Under the pieces are notes generated by a model. The model did not search any database, was not told the DNA's origin, and saw nothing but the letters and a program-made list of their open reading frames with translations. DNA of 64,000 bases from SXOA01 sp046593355. Its GTDB lineage: Bacteria; Planctomycetota; Planctomycetia; Pirellulales; Pirellulaceae. Location: the NCBI GenBank assembly GCA_046593355.1, contig JBKJNY010000044.1:62001-126000 (forward strand), read 5' to 3'. This document shows, one piece after another, positions 25,695 to 34,574 of the stretch. The first letter of the stretch is position 1. Each line of letters begins with the position of its first letter. The translations under genes were made by a program, and so were the position numbers.

Positions 25695-26501
25695 TTATAA
25701 CTTGCCCGCAGTACGCAGGGTTTCCAATACCCAAGTTGCTTCCGCCGGCGGAAGGCACGGTTGCAAAGCCTTTTGGTAATTCATGTTCCAGTATCGGCCG
25801 TTGCGGTACGCCTGCTCGATCAGCGACTGTAGGGCCAAGATCGGCTCGTGATCCGCGGTCCGCAGCGGAATGGCAACGGACTTCAGCGGAGCGTCGAGAT
25901 TCATTCGATAGAACTCTCTTCGCATTGGATCGATTTGCCGCTCCACGGACGCCAGATAAGTCGGCCATGGCGGACGCAGCCGTTTCACAAAGGGCAGAAG
26001 CAGCTCTCGATTTCCCTCCCGCGTCAAATCAATCTCCACCAGATTGACCCTGGCCCGCCGGCATTCGCGCGCCTTGCGAAGGTACTGCTCGCGGCCGTCC
26101 TCGCTCGCCTTGTTGGAGGGGCTAATAAACTCGATGACCGTGACGACCCGGTTCTGGGTGCTGGCGTCCCGAATTTCAATGTACGCCTCGCTGATCGTTT
26201 CCGGAGCCATTTCCAGCGGCATGATTTCCGGCTCGGCGATAGCAACGGGCGCGCTTTCCGTGGAAAAGATCTCCCTCGCGGGATTCGTTTCAAAGCCTCG
26301 CACGTCGGGATAGCGCCCCTGACCGATGGCGAGTCCGCCCTCATCGGCCAAATAAACTCGCTCCTCCATCCGGGCACACAGGTCCGGCGGTAACTGCTCC
26401 TGAAGTTGGTCGCAGGCACCGTTCACCAGCCGCGTATGCACGTCCCGCCAATGGAATTCCAGAAACGGGTCCATGCCGGGAAAAGGACTCTTTTGGCTCA
26501 T
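25695..26501 (-). CDS. DUF4058 family protein
   Basis: This 268-residue protein starts MSQKSPFPGMDPFLEF, the hallmark of DUF4058, and continues with WRDVHTRLVNGACDQLQEQL, RYPDVRGFE and VVTVIEFISPSNKASEDGRE. The latter segment (VIEFISPSNK) recalls the nuclease-fold core of Uma2-like proteins, but catalysis is unproven. The family is common in planctomycetes and cyanobacteria and has no assigned role. It is separated from the DUF1501 gene by 38 bp. Confidence 0.85.
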   Translation of the reverse strand: MSQKSPFPGMDPFLEFHWRDVHTRLVNGACDQLQEQLPPDLCARMEERVYLADEGGLAIGQGRYPDVRGFETNPAREIFSTESAPVAIAEPEIMPLEMAPETISEAYIEIRDASTQNRVVTVIEFISPSNKASEDGREQYLRKARECRRARVNLVEIDLTREGNRELLLPFVKRLRPPWPTYLASVERQIDPMRREFYRMNLDAPLKSVAIPLRTADHEPILALQSLIEQAYRNGRYWNMNYQKALQPCLPPAEATWVLETLRTAGKL

Positions 26502-26539
26502 CCCTCTATTCTACGCCCCGGGCGCCCCTTCTACCAACG

Positions 26540-28024
26540 TCACGCCATCAGGCCCTCTACAACTTTCCCCCCCTGGTCCGTCAGCCTCATGCTCAGCCCC
26601 TTGTAGTTGACCGCGAGCTGTTTGTGGTCGAAGCCAAAAAGCCGCAGGATGGTGGCGTGGAAGTCGTTGATATGGACGGGGTTTTCCACGGGTGCCCAGC
26701 CGAGCTCGTCGGTCTTGCCGTAGGTCAGGCCGGGCTTCACGCCGCCGCCCGCCATCCAAACGCTGAATGCGAACGGATGATGGTCGCGGCCCACCTTCTC
26801 GGACATTTGCCCGTTCCGGTTCTCGGCCAGTGGCGTGCGGCCGAATTCGCCGGCGAAGACCAGTAGCGTGCTATCCAGGAGGCCCCGCTGCTTCAAATCC
26901 TGGATGAGCGCGGCGAGCGGCTGGTCGGCCATGCCGGTGCAATAGTCGAGCTCATTGTCGATGTCGCTGTGGGCATCCCACGAGGCATGGACCATCGTGA
27001 CGAACCGCACCCCCCGCTCCACCAGGCGGCGGGCCAGCAGGCAGTTAGTGGCGAACCGTTTGTAAACGTCCGTCCCGGACCCGCGGCCCCCTTTCCCCTT
27101 CGGCTCGGGGCGATTGACGCCGTACATGTCCAGCGTCTGCTGGGATTCCTGCGAGAGGTCCACCAGTTCCGGCGCGGCGGACTGCATTCGGAACGCCAGC
27201 TCGTAGGAGGCGATGCGGCTGGCGATTTCGGGGTCTTGCAGGTCTTCCAAATGGCGACGATTGAGCGCGGCGATGGCATCCAGGCCGCTCTTCTGCATCT
27301 CGGGGGTCACGCCGGGAGGATTCGCCAGGTTCAGAATCGGATCGCCTTGGCCGCGGAAGAGGACGCCTTGATACGTCGAGGGCATGAAGCCACTGCTCCA
27401 GTTGGAGACTCCCCCACTGCCGCCGCGCCCAGCGGTGAGGACGACATAGCCGGGTAGGTTTTCGGACTCGCTTCCCAATCCGTAAGTCAGCCACGATCCC
27501 ATACTCGGCCGGCCGAACCGCGGCACGCCGCTCATCATCATCAGTTGGGCCGGATGGTGGTTGAACGCGTCCGTGTGCATCGAGCGGATGAGACAGATAT
27601 CGTCCGCTTGCTTCCCCAAATTCGGCAGCCAGTGAGAAAGCTCCATCCCGCACTGGCCGTGCTTCGTGAACTTCGCATTGCTCCCCCACAGGACAGCCGT
27701 CTCCTTCTTGATGAACGCGAAGCGGACGTTCTTCGTCATCTCGTCCGGCAGCTTCTGCTCGTGCAATTCCTTGAGCTTCGGCTTGGGGTCGAAAAGGTCG
27801 ATGTGACTGGGCGCGCCTTCGGGGAGGAAGAAGATGCAGTTTTTGGCCTTGGGGGCAAACGGCGGCGCCTTGGGGGCAAGGGGATTGGCTGCATCTTTTC
27901 CGCGCTCGGAATCGTCGGCGAGCAGGCCGTCCCCCTGGAGCAGCGAAGCGAGCGCGAGCATCCCCAGGCCGGAGGCACTGGAGGTTAAGAATTGGCGGCG
28001 GACGAGGTCGATGGGAGTGTTCAT
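26540..28024 (-). CDS. DUF1501 Tat-exported protein
   Basis: This 494-residue protein begins with a twin-arginine signal (LVRRQFLTSSASGLGMLALA). The body matches DUF1501, a sulfatase/alkaline-phosphatase-fold family (FLPEGAPSHIDLFDPKP, SMHTDAFNHHPAQLMMMSG, FAGEFGRTPLAENRNG, GRDHHPFAFSVWMAGGGV). It lies 12 bp after the DUF1549/DUF1553 cytochrome gene, the standard planctomycete pair. Members are thought to take part in polysaccharide or sulfated-sugar breakdown outside the cytoplasm, but the reaction is not established. Confidence 0.93.
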   Translation of the reverse strand: MNTPIDLVRRQFLTSSASGLGMLALASLLQGDGLLADDSERGKDAANPLAPKAPPFAPKAKNCIFFLPEGAPSHIDLFDPKPKLKELHEQKLPDEMTKNVRFAFIKKETAVLWGSNAKFTKHGQCGMELSHWLPNLGKQADDICLIRSMHTDAFNHHPAQLMMMSGVPRFGRPSMGSWLTYGLGSESENLPGYVVLTAGRGGSGGVSNWSSGFMPSTYQGVLFRGQGDPILNLANPPGVTPEMQKSGLDAIAALNRRHLEDLQDPEIASRIASYELAFRMQSAAPELVDLSQESQQTLDMYGVNRPEPKGKGGRGSGTDVYKRFATNCLLARRLVERGVRFVTMVHASWDAHSDIDNELDYCTGMADQPLAALIQDLKQRGLLDSTLLVFAGEFGRTPLAENRNGQMSEKVGRDHHPFAFSVWMAGGGVKPGLTYGKTDELGWAPVENPVHINDFHATILRLFGFDHKQLAVNYKGLSMRLTDQGGKVVEGLMA

Positions 28025-28036
28025 GGTAAAGGAGTG

Positions 28037-31000
28037 TTACTCGCGCGTGATAAACTCGTCCAAATTCAGAATCGCCCGCGCGACGCTAATCCACGCCGCC
28101 AACTCCGTGGCAGGCGTTTCGGCGGACGGCGTTTGGCTGCCGAGCAACGTGGTAGCTGCCTTGGCGTCCTTCGAGCAGAGCGCGAGCTGCTGATGATACA
28201 GGGCAACGAGAGCGGTTTCCTCCCGGCTGTCGGGCGAGCGGGCCAGGCAGATCTCAAATGCGCGCCGCGCCCGCTGCCGGGTGACTTCGTCGCTGGTCGG
28301 GCCGGGAACTTCCCGCACCACGCGGCTGCCGAGAGCCTGGGCGGCTTCGACAAAAGCGGGGTCATTCCAAATCGTGAGGGCTTGCAGCGGAGTGTTGCTG
28401 GTCGTCCGGCGGACGGCGCACTCGTTGGAATCCGGCGTGTCAAACGTCATCAGCATCGGGTACGGCGAGGTCCGCTGGAAAAACGTGTACAGGCCGCGGC
28501 GATAGCGGTCCGCGCCCTTGCTCTCCGGCCAGTTCGCGCTACCGGCATAGGTGATGGTGGCGTACTCCGTCGGCTGCGGCGGCCGCACGCTCGGCCCGCC
28601 GACGCGGCTGGCAAAGAGGCCGCTGGCGGAGAGAGCCAGGTCGCGAATGACCTCCGATTCCACCCGCCGCCGCAGTTGCCGGGCGACGAGAATGTTTTCC
28701 GGGTCACGCTCCGCCAAATCCCGCCGCATCCGTGCCGACTGCCGGTAAGTGGTCGTGAGGACCATCCGCCGATGCACCTGCTTCAGGCTCCAGCCACGGG
28801 AGGCGAAGTCGCTCGCCAGCCAGTCGAGCAGCTCGGGATGCGACGGCTTCTCACCTTGTCTGCCAAAATCATCGCTCGTCGCCACCAGCCCGCGGCCAAA
28901 GTGCTGCTGCCAGAGGCGGTTGACGGTGACGCGCGCGGGAAGCGGGTTGGCGGGACTGACGAGCCAGTGGGCGAGGTCGAGACGCGAAGGCGAGCGGGGG
29001 GCGTCAGCCCCCTGATACTTACGTTCTCCGCCAGCCGAAATATCAGGGGGCTGCGTTTCTGTAGGCAAGCGCCCCCCGCTCGCCAGAGAAGGCAACGCCG
29101 CAACCGTTTGCGCCTCCACCACATCCCCCTTCGCCAAAAAATCGCCGCGGAGATGGATGTTGGTCACTCGCGGCTTGGGGAGCTCGACGACGGACTGGGC
29201 CTTCAGGTCTTCCGGGAATTTCGGCCCTTTGGCCTCGTGGTCAGTCACTCCCTTGGCGAGCTTCACATACTCGGCGTCCACGGTCTTGAAGTAATCCCCC
29301 ACCTGCTTCTTCTGGGCGTCGTTTCTTTGACCGGCATCAACGGCGAGTGCGGCGGCAACTTCCTGCGGCACCCCTTCCAGCGGCACCGGCGAGGCGGCCG
29401 TCGTCACCGACAGCCGGAAGTGCCCCAGGTTGTGCGGCTCGGTCTGGTTGTAGGCCTGGTCGAGTGTGATGGTGAGCTTCGTCCCGCCGTCGTGACCGAA
29501 CGCCTCCTTCGACTCGAACACCGCTACGTGCCGCTGGCCGACGTGCGGGACTACGGCCCAAAAATCAGCCAGGTTCTCGTTGATGGCCTGCTGCACGTCG
29601 CACTGGGCCTGGGAGAAATCGGCGAGCGCCTTGACGAAGGAAATCTTGGCTGCTGCCGCAGCTTCATTCGCGGCCGGCTTCGCTTCGACGGCAAAGGTCG
29701 AAAGCACAAAGTTGCCATTATTCGCCCTTCCCGGTCCTTTCGCCGGCAGCTTGTCGCCGGGAAGCACTTCCAATCTCAGTGCGGTGATTCGCTCGTTGCC
29801 TTTCAGCGCCGCTTCCAGCGTGTAAACATCGGACAGTTCATTCTTGCCCGAAACCAGCACCGACTTGTCCGGCTGCACGTCGAGCTTCGCCCCGTGCTTC
29901 GATTTCGCGGAGGAAATATCGAGCGTCTGCCAGACAACCGGATTTTTCGCTGCGCTCGTCTCCCACTCCGCTTGCTTCCTGGCGAAGTCCCCCTGTTCAT
30001 AGGCTTTCACCGCGGACCGCAACTCATCAAGCGTCTTGGTGTGCTTCTCTCGTTCCGCTGCCAGCAGCACCGCCGCCTCGGGCGATGGGGCCTCGATGTT
30101 CGCTTCGTCAATGCTGTTGAAGAAGGCGTACATTTGGTAGTACTCCCGCTGCGAAATTGGGTCGTACTTGTGCGTGTGGCACTGGGCACAGCCAAGCGTG
30201 AGCCCCAGCCAGACCGTGCTGACGGTATTGGTCCGATCTACCGTCTTCTTCACGCGGTCCTCCTCCGGGTCCGCTCCTCCTTCGGTGTTGTGCAGCGTGT
30301 TGCGGTGGAAGCCGCTGGCGATTTTCTGCTCTTGCGTGGCCCCCGGCAGCAAATCGCCGGCAATTTGCTCGATCGTGAACTGGTCAAACGGCTGGTCAGC
30401 GTTCAGGGCGGCGATGACCCAGTCCCGATACCGCCAGGCGAAGGGGCGCTTGCCATCTTTCTCATAGCCGTCGCTATCGGCATAGCGGGCCTGGTCCAGC
30501 CAATGCCGCCCCCATCGCTCACCATAGTGAGGCGAACCCAACAGACGATCGATGAGCCGTTCGTAGGCATCGGGCTGCGTATCGGCCACGAAACTGTGAA
30601 CCTCCTCGGGCGACGGCAGCAGACCGACAAGATCGAGGTACGCCCGCCGCAGCAGCGTCGCATTGTCCGCCGGCGGCGAAGGTGCGATTTCCTCTTTTTC
30701 CAGGCGGTCCAGGATGAAGCTATCGATGGGGGACCCCGGCCAAGCGGCGTCCTTCACCACGGGACTCGGGATGGCGACGGCTTTTTGAAACGACCAATGT
30801 TTCGCAGCCAACTCGGCGTCACCCCCGTCCGGCCAATTCGCCCCCTGGTCAATCCAGGCCCGAATCAGCCCAATCTCCGCCGGCGTCAGCGGCTTTCCTT
30901 TGCCTTCCGGCGGCATCGGGCCGGTCTCTTTGTCGAGTCCCGACACCAGCAGCACCAGCCGGCTCTCGGCACTCTTGCCGGGCTTAATGACCGCGCCGTT

Positions 31001-31237
31001 ATCTCCCCCTTGCAGCGCCCGCTTTTTCAAATCAAGCCGCAGGCCGGACTCTTGTTCTTCCGCCCCATGGCAGGAAAAGCAGTTCTTCCGCAGGATCGGC
31101 TCAATCTGGGAAAAATCGACCTTCATTTCACCGGCTGGCGGCAAGGCAGTGGCTTGGCCTCGGGCGCTGCGAAATTCTCCCCCAGCCGCCAGCAGGGCGC
31201 AGCAGATCAGGGCGATAGGGGACGAATCACGCGGCAT
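28037..31237 (-). CDS. PSC1-DUF1549-DUF1553 exported cytochrome-like protein
   Basis: The ATG at 31237 gives a signal peptide (MPRDSSPIALICCALLAAGG) and about 1066 residues; a longer frame adds 74 residues without it. A planctomycete cytochrome-c domain comes first (ILRKNCFSCHGAEEQESGLR, one CXXCH). DUF1549 follows (SFILDRLEKEEIAPSP, WLDQARYADSDGYEKDG), then an insert, then DUF1553 (LAHWLVSPANPLPARVTVNR, MVLTTTYRQSARMR). Together with DUF1501 it forms the typical pair, transcribed first. A palindromic repeat at 28989-29084 adds about 32 residues in frame just before DUF1553. Confidence 0.93.
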   Translation of the reverse strand: MPRDSSPIALICCALLAAGGEFRSARGQATALPPAGEMKVDFSQIEPILRKNCFSCHGAEEQESGLRLDLKKRALQGGDNGAVIKPGKSAESRLVLLVSGLDKETGPMPPEGKGKPLTPAEIGLIRAWIDQGANWPDGGDAELAAKHWSFQKAVAIPSPVVKDAAWPGSPIDSFILDRLEKEEIAPSPPADNATLLRRAYLDLVGLLPSPEEVHSFVADTQPDAYERLIDRLLGSPHYGERWGRHWLDQARYADSDGYEKDGKRPFAWRYRDWVIAALNADQPFDQFTIEQIAGDLLPGATQEQKIASGFHRNTLHNTEGGADPEEDRVKKTVDRTNTVSTVWLGLTLGCAQCHTHKYDPISQREYYQMYAFFNSIDEANIEAPSPEAAVLLAAEREKHTKTLDELRSAVKAYEQGDFARKQAEWETSAAKNPVVWQTLDISSAKSKHGAKLDVQPDKSVLVSGKNELSDVYTLEAALKGNERITALRLEVLPGDKLPAKGPGRANNGNFVLSTFAVEAKPAANEAAAAAKISFVKALADFSQAQCDVQQAINENLADFWAVVPHVGQRHVAVFESKEAFGHDGGTKLTITLDQAYNQTEPHNLGHFRLSVTTAASPVPLEGVPQEVAAALAVDAGQRNDAQKKQVGDYFKTVDAEYVKLAKGVTDHEAKGPKFPEDLKAQSVVELPKPRVTNIHLRGDFLAKGDVVEAQTVAALPSLASGGRLPTETQPPDISAGGERKYQGADAPRSPSRLDLAHWLVSPANPLPARVTVNRLWQQHFGRGLVATSDDFGRQGEKPSHPELLDWLASDFASRGWSLKQVHRRMVLTTTYRQSARMRRDLAERDPENILVARQLRRRVESEVIRDLALSASGLFASRVGGPSVRPPQPTEYATITYAGSANWPESKGADRYRRGLYTFFQRTSPYPMLMTFDTPDSNECAVRRTTSNTPLQALTIWNDPAFVEAAQALGSRVVREVPGPTSDEVTRQRARRAFEICLARSPDSREETALVALYHQQLALCSKDAKAATTLLGSQTPSAETPATELAAWISVARAILNLDEFITRE
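28989..29084. repeat. Palindromic element in frame inside the DUF1553 gene
   Basis: Outer arms GGCGAGCGGGGGGCG (28989-29003) and CGCCCCCCGCTCGCC (29070-29084) are perfect complements. Inner arms CAGCCCCCTGATA (29005-29017) and TATCAGGGGGCTG (29041-29053) are also perfect. The reading frame stays open through it. Confidence 0.85.
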
Positions 31238-31386
31238 CGCTCGGAGATCCTTTTCGATGGAATCGGCGGCAGGGTGGGGTGGCGCGGCCGCCGATGGCAG
31301 GTAACTTCCATTAAACCAGAGCCATCGGCAAATTCCTAGCAATTTACGCCTGGCCTGCGCGAGGAAAACGCGATCCGGCAACCGCA

Positions 31387-32601
31387 TCAGAGAAGATATA
31401 CCGTCAGGGCTTCGCCCGCGGGAAACACGCGTTCTTCCCCCGGAAAGAACGCCAGGCAATTGGCGTCGGCAAGAGTCTTCAGATCAGCGGATCCCTTCGA
31501 GGGAAGCAGCGTCACAATCACATCGTCCGCATCCTCTTCGATGACCGCCGGCCAGTAAGTGGGCCGCTCGCCGCGCTGGAAGTGATCCGCCGCCAATCGC
31601 GCCGGCTTCATCTTCAAGGCGGAATCCCCGTGGATAACGCTCAGGGCGTAGCGCACGAAGAGCGCAAAGCAGACAAAGCTGCTGACGGGGTTGCCGGGGA
31701 GGCCGAACACGAAGGTCTTTCGGCCATCGGCATGGGGAAATACGCCGAACCAGATGGGCTTGCCGGGCTTGAGATTGACTTTGTGGAAGACCTGGCGCAC
31801 GCCGAGCTCGGCCAGCACGCCGGGGACGAGATCCAGCACGCCGGCGGAGACGCCGCCGGAGAGGACCAGAAAGTCCGCTTCCAAACCGCGACGGATCAAC
31901 GACGCCAACTTGTCATGCTCATCGCGGGCCACGCCCAAAGAGACCGCCACGGCCCCTAGTTGTTTCACCAGGGCTTCCAGCATGGGGCCGTTGCTGTTGC
32001 GAATCTGCCCCGGACCAGGAATGGCGTCGACCGCGACAATTTCATTCCCCGTCGCGAGCACGGCCACCGTTGGCGAATCGGCTACTTTCACGCAGGGGCA
32101 TCCGACCTCGGCCAAGAGTCCGATCCGCGCCGGGTTGATTCGCGCACCTGCCAGCAGGACCGTTTCACCACGCCGCAGCGACGTCCCTTTCCGTCCGATA
32201 TTCTGCCCGACGCGGGGAGACTCGAGGATCCGAACCATTTCCGCTTCGCCATCGATGAGCTCGGTCTTCTCCACCATCACGACTCCCGTCGCTCCCGCCG
32301 GCAGCGGCGCGCCGGTCATGATGCGAGTCGCGGTGCCGGTTTTTAGCTCCAGCGTTGGAACCGTTCCCGCGGTAACTTCTTCCAGAACCGTCAGCTTGGA
32401 ATGGGAGGTGAGACCCTCCGCCACGACTGCGTACCCGTCCACGATGGACCTATCATGCGGGGGAGAGTCGATATCACTCACGACATTCTCAGCGAGCCGG
32501 CAGCCGAGCGCTTCGCTAAGCGGCACGGACCGAATCACTAGCCGCCTCGCGATGCTGACCTCCGCGGCAATCAATTCCTGGGCTTCGTGGACGCTGAGCA
32601 C
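31387..32601 (-). CDS. moeA: Molybdopterin molybdenumtransferase MoeA
   Basis: This 404-residue protein matches MoeA in length and order: MLSVHEAQELIAAEV start, DRSIVDGYAVVAEG, TGTATRIMTGAPLPAGATGV, VAVLATGNEIV, GPGQIRNSNGPML, LVLSGGVSAGVLDLVPGVL and FGLPGNPVSSFVCF. It inserts molybdate into adenylated molybdopterin in the last step of molybdenum cofactor synthesis. MoaE is encoded about 26 kb away in this window. It lies 38 bp behind the amidotransferase gene and may share its transcript. Confidence 0.95.
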   Translation of the reverse strand: MLSVHEAQELIAAEVSIARRLVIRSVPLSEALGCRLAENVVSDIDSPPHDRSIVDGYAVVAEGLTSHSKLTVLEEVTAGTVPTLELKTGTATRIMTGAPLPAGATGVVMVEKTELIDGEAEMVRILESPRVGQNIGRKGTSLRRGETVLLAGARINPARIGLLAEVGCPCVKVADSPTVAVLATGNEIVAVDAIPGPGQIRNSNGPMLEALVKQLGAVAVSLGVARDEHDKLASLIRRGLEADFLVLSGGVSAGVLDLVPGVLAELGVRQVFHKVNLKPGKPIWFGVFPHADGRKTFVFGLPGNPVSSFVCFALFVRYALSVIHGDSALKMKPARLAADHFQRGERPTYWPAVIEEDADDVIVTLLPSKGSADLKTLADANCLAFFPGEERVFPAGEALTVYLL

Positions 32602-32639
32602 GATGGGTTCCCGCGCTGGCGCGTCGGGCTAGTGGGAGT

Positions 32640-33221
32640 TTAGAGCGCCAAAAACGCCCGCAGCATGTCGTGCCCGTGCTCGGTGAGAAAGCTCTCGGGG
32701 TGGAACTGCACGCCGACGACCGGCAGCGTTCTGTGCCGGATGGCCATGATTTCCCGGCTGCCGCCCGGCGCTTCGGCCCAGGCGGAAACGAGGAAATCCG
32801 GGTGCAGCGTATCGGGACGGATGACGAGGCTGTGGTAGCGCGTGGCGGTGAGCGGGTTTGGCAGCCCTTGGAAGATCCCCTGGCCGTCGTGGTGGATCTG
32901 GTCGGTCTTCCCATGCATCAGCCGCTTGGCCCGCACGATGACGCCGCCGGTCGCCTGGCCGATGGATTGATGCCCCAGGCAAACGCCAAGCAGCGGCAGC
33001 TTGCCCATGAACTTCTTAACGCACTCGACCGAAATGCCGGCCTCGCTCGGCGTGCAGGGCCCCGGCGAAACGATCAGATGGCTCGGTTTCTTGGCCGCAA
33101 TTTCGTCCGTGGTGATCTGGTCGTTCCGATGGACCTCGATTTCCAGCCCGCCATCGATTTCCCCCAGCCGCTGCACGAGGTTGTAGGTGAAGGAGTCGTA
33201 GTTGTCGATAAGCAGAATCAT
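32640..33221 (-). CDS. pabA: Glutamine amidotransferase, anthranilate/aminodeoxychorismate synthase component II
   Basis: This 193-residue protein has the class I amidotransferase triad: LGVCLGHQSIGQATGG with the nucleophilic Cys, and GVQFHPESFLTEHGHD with the His and Glu. It begins MILLIDNYDSFTYNLVQRL and has HLIVSPGPCTPSEAGIS, the signature of TrpG/PabA. It passes ammonia from glutamine to a chorismate-using partner for tryptophan or folate synthesis. No component I gene lies in the window, so TrpG and PabA cannot be told apart; the enzyme may serve both. Confidence 0.92.
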   Translation of the reverse strand: MILLIDNYDSFTYNLVQRLGEIDGGLEIEVHRNDQITTDEIAAKKPSHLIVSPGPCTPSEAGISVECVKKFMGKLPLLGVCLGHQSIGQATGGVIVRAKRLMHGKTDQIHHDGQGIFQGLPNPLTATRYHSLVIRPDTLHPDFLVSAWAEAPGGSREIMAIRHRTLPVVGVQFHPESFLTEHGHDMLRAFLAL

Positions 33222-33323
33222 GGGAGGCGGACCAGCTTGCGTGGCGGCGGTGAACTCATCTTATCGGATAGTTTGGCTTGTGGGGGATGTGAGTGGAGCT
33301 AGAATGATGAAGAGGTAAACCCT

Positions 33324-33542
33324 ATGACCACGCTCCTAAAACAGGCCTTTGCCCAAGCGGAAATGCTTTCCGCGGATGAGCAGAATGTACTGGCTTCCCG
33401 CTTGCTCGCCGAGCTTGCCGCCGAGGATGACTTTGATTGCACCATCACAGGATCCGCCGAGAAATTATCGGTCCTGGCACAAGAGGCAATTGACGAGCAC
33501 CGCTCCGGAGAGAGCAAGGAGCTCGACCCGGAGCGACTATGA
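33324..33542 (+). CDS. Antitoxin of a RelE/ParE-type pair
   Basis: This 72-residue acidic helical protein (MTTLLKQAFAQAEMLSADEQ, LASRLLAELAAEDDF) has the size and composition of planctomycete and cyanobacterial antitoxins paired with RelE-fold toxins. AGAGG lies about 10 bp upstream of the ATG. It overlaps the toxin gene by four bases (ATGA). The assignment rests on pairing and on the N-terminal helix pattern. Confidence 0.8.
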   Translation: MTTLLKQAFAQAEMLSADEQNVLASRLLAELAAEDDFDCTITGSAEKLSVLAQEAIDEHRSGESKELDPERL

Positions 33543-33808
33543 AGTCCAGAACCTCCCGCCGATTCCGGGAACTATTCGCAAAACTGCCCGCTCGGGTCCA
33601 GATTCAAGTCCGCCAATCCTATACGCTTTTTTCCGTCAACCCGCGGCATCCGGGACTGCGATTCAAGCAAGTCCGCACGAATCCCCCGATCTGGTCCGCA
33701 CGTGTTGGAATCGGATATCGGTCTGTTGGTGCGTTCGACGGAGACACGATCGTTTGGTTCTGGATCGGATCCCATGCCAGCTACGATCAACTCCTCGAGA
33801 CAATGTAG
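33539..33808 (+). CDS. RelE/ParE-superfamily toxin
   Basis: This 89-residue protein has the basic helical N-terminus (SRRFRELFAKLPARVQIQVRQ) and the beta-sheet C-terminal half (NPRHPGLRFKQV, WSARVGIGYRSVGAFDGDTI, WFWIGSHASYDQLL) of RelE-fold mRNA interferases. The conserved arginine in WSARVGIGYR and the GSHASYD segment are usual. The gene ends shortly before a strong terminator hairpin, so the pair forms a compact two-gene unit. Confidence 0.85.
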   Translation: MKSRTSRRFRELFAKLPARVQIQVRQSYTLFSVNPRHPGLRFKQVRTNPPIWSARVGIGYRSVGAFDGDTIVWFWIGSHASYDQLLETM

Positions 33809-33826
33809 TTCCGATCAAGAAACAAC

Positions 33827-33856
33827 CGCGGCTCCGGGTTTTCACCCGGAGCCGCG
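33827..33856 (+). terminator. Strong hairpin terminator after the toxin gene
   Basis: CGCGGCTCCGGGT (33827-33839), loop TTTC, ACCCGGAGCCGCG (33844-33856): a perfect 13-bp GC-rich stem followed by TTTG. It could serve both strands. The rest of the gap to 34151 shows no gene. Confidence 0.8.
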
Positions 33857-34151
33857 TTTGCAAGGCCTTTGGCTAGATTTGCGACAAGATGGAGTCGCTG
33901 GGAGATTGGCGAGATCTGGCGTGCTTCTGCACGTGCCGTTTGGCGATCTAGGCCATCCCGGAAATGTTGGTCCCTCAGTCGGAATTTTCACCAAAGGTTT
34001 ATTGTGACAGGCGGCCGTCCACCTTGATTCTTCAAGTTGCGCCTCCACGAGTCAACTCGCGGACGGCTTGAGCTTATATCGGAAATTATAGCACGCTCCA
34101 AGAGTAGATTCAGGGGATATCTCAAGAAGACACTCGGCTGGTGAGCACGAA

Positions 34152-34574
34152 TCATTCCGCTTTCCCGAAATATTTTTCGTAGTCCTTGTCCCGAAAAACT
34201 TGCACAGGGTCGATACCCACGATGAAATAAGTGGCCGCGACTTGCTGCCCACCTGGGTAGCCGAGTTTTACCGCGATTTTCCGCGGCCCCTCTTCTCCAG
34301 CGATTTCCGCGCCAATTTCATAGCTCTCGAGCTTTTGCCCGCTGCTCCAGTCCATATCAATTGCCTTCACGACTGCTCCGGAAGGAAGCTTCCCCGCAGG
34401 ATCGGGGGGCAAAGCATTTTTCCAAGCATCCAGAGCAACCGTCAGAGCTGCCTTGGCCTGAGCCTCTTGGGGGACGTACTTCGCCGTGCTACCACCGCCA
34501 CTGCCGCAACCGGCCGGGACCGCGAGCAGACCGCTGCTTAGGAGGAAACTGATTAGTAGCAAACGGTAATTCAT
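34152..34574 (-). CDS. Lipoprotein, member 1 of a local three-copy family
   Basis: This 140-residue protein has a lipoprotein-type signal (LLLISFLLSSGLLAVPAGC, then GSGGGS). The mature part contains ALDAWKNALPP, VKAIDMDWSSGQKLESYEIG and YFIVGIDPVQVFRDKDYEKY. The same pattern (ALDAWK, an aspartate-containing strand, GQKLESYEI, GIDP.WVFR) occurs in the lipoproteins at 40331 and 43464. The ATG overlaps the stop of the RND pump gene (ATGA), so it is co-translated with it. The function is unknown; the context suggests an envelope accessory to the pump. Confidence 0.82.
   Translation of the reverse strand: MNYRLLLISFLLSSGLLAVPAGCGSGGGSTAKYVPQEAQAKAALTVALDAWKNALPPDPAGKLPSGAVVKAIDMDWSSGQKLESYEIGAEIAGEEGPRKIAVKLGYPGGQQVAATYFIVGIDPVQVFRDKDYEKYFGKAE

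Noticed and set aside
27992..31339. A 1115-codon open frame on the plus strand
   Set aside because: It is fully antisense to the DUF1501 and DUF1553 genes, whose domains are clear. High-GC coding DNA often gives long open frames on the opposite strand; the plus product is Arg/Gly/Leu-rich and matches nothing.
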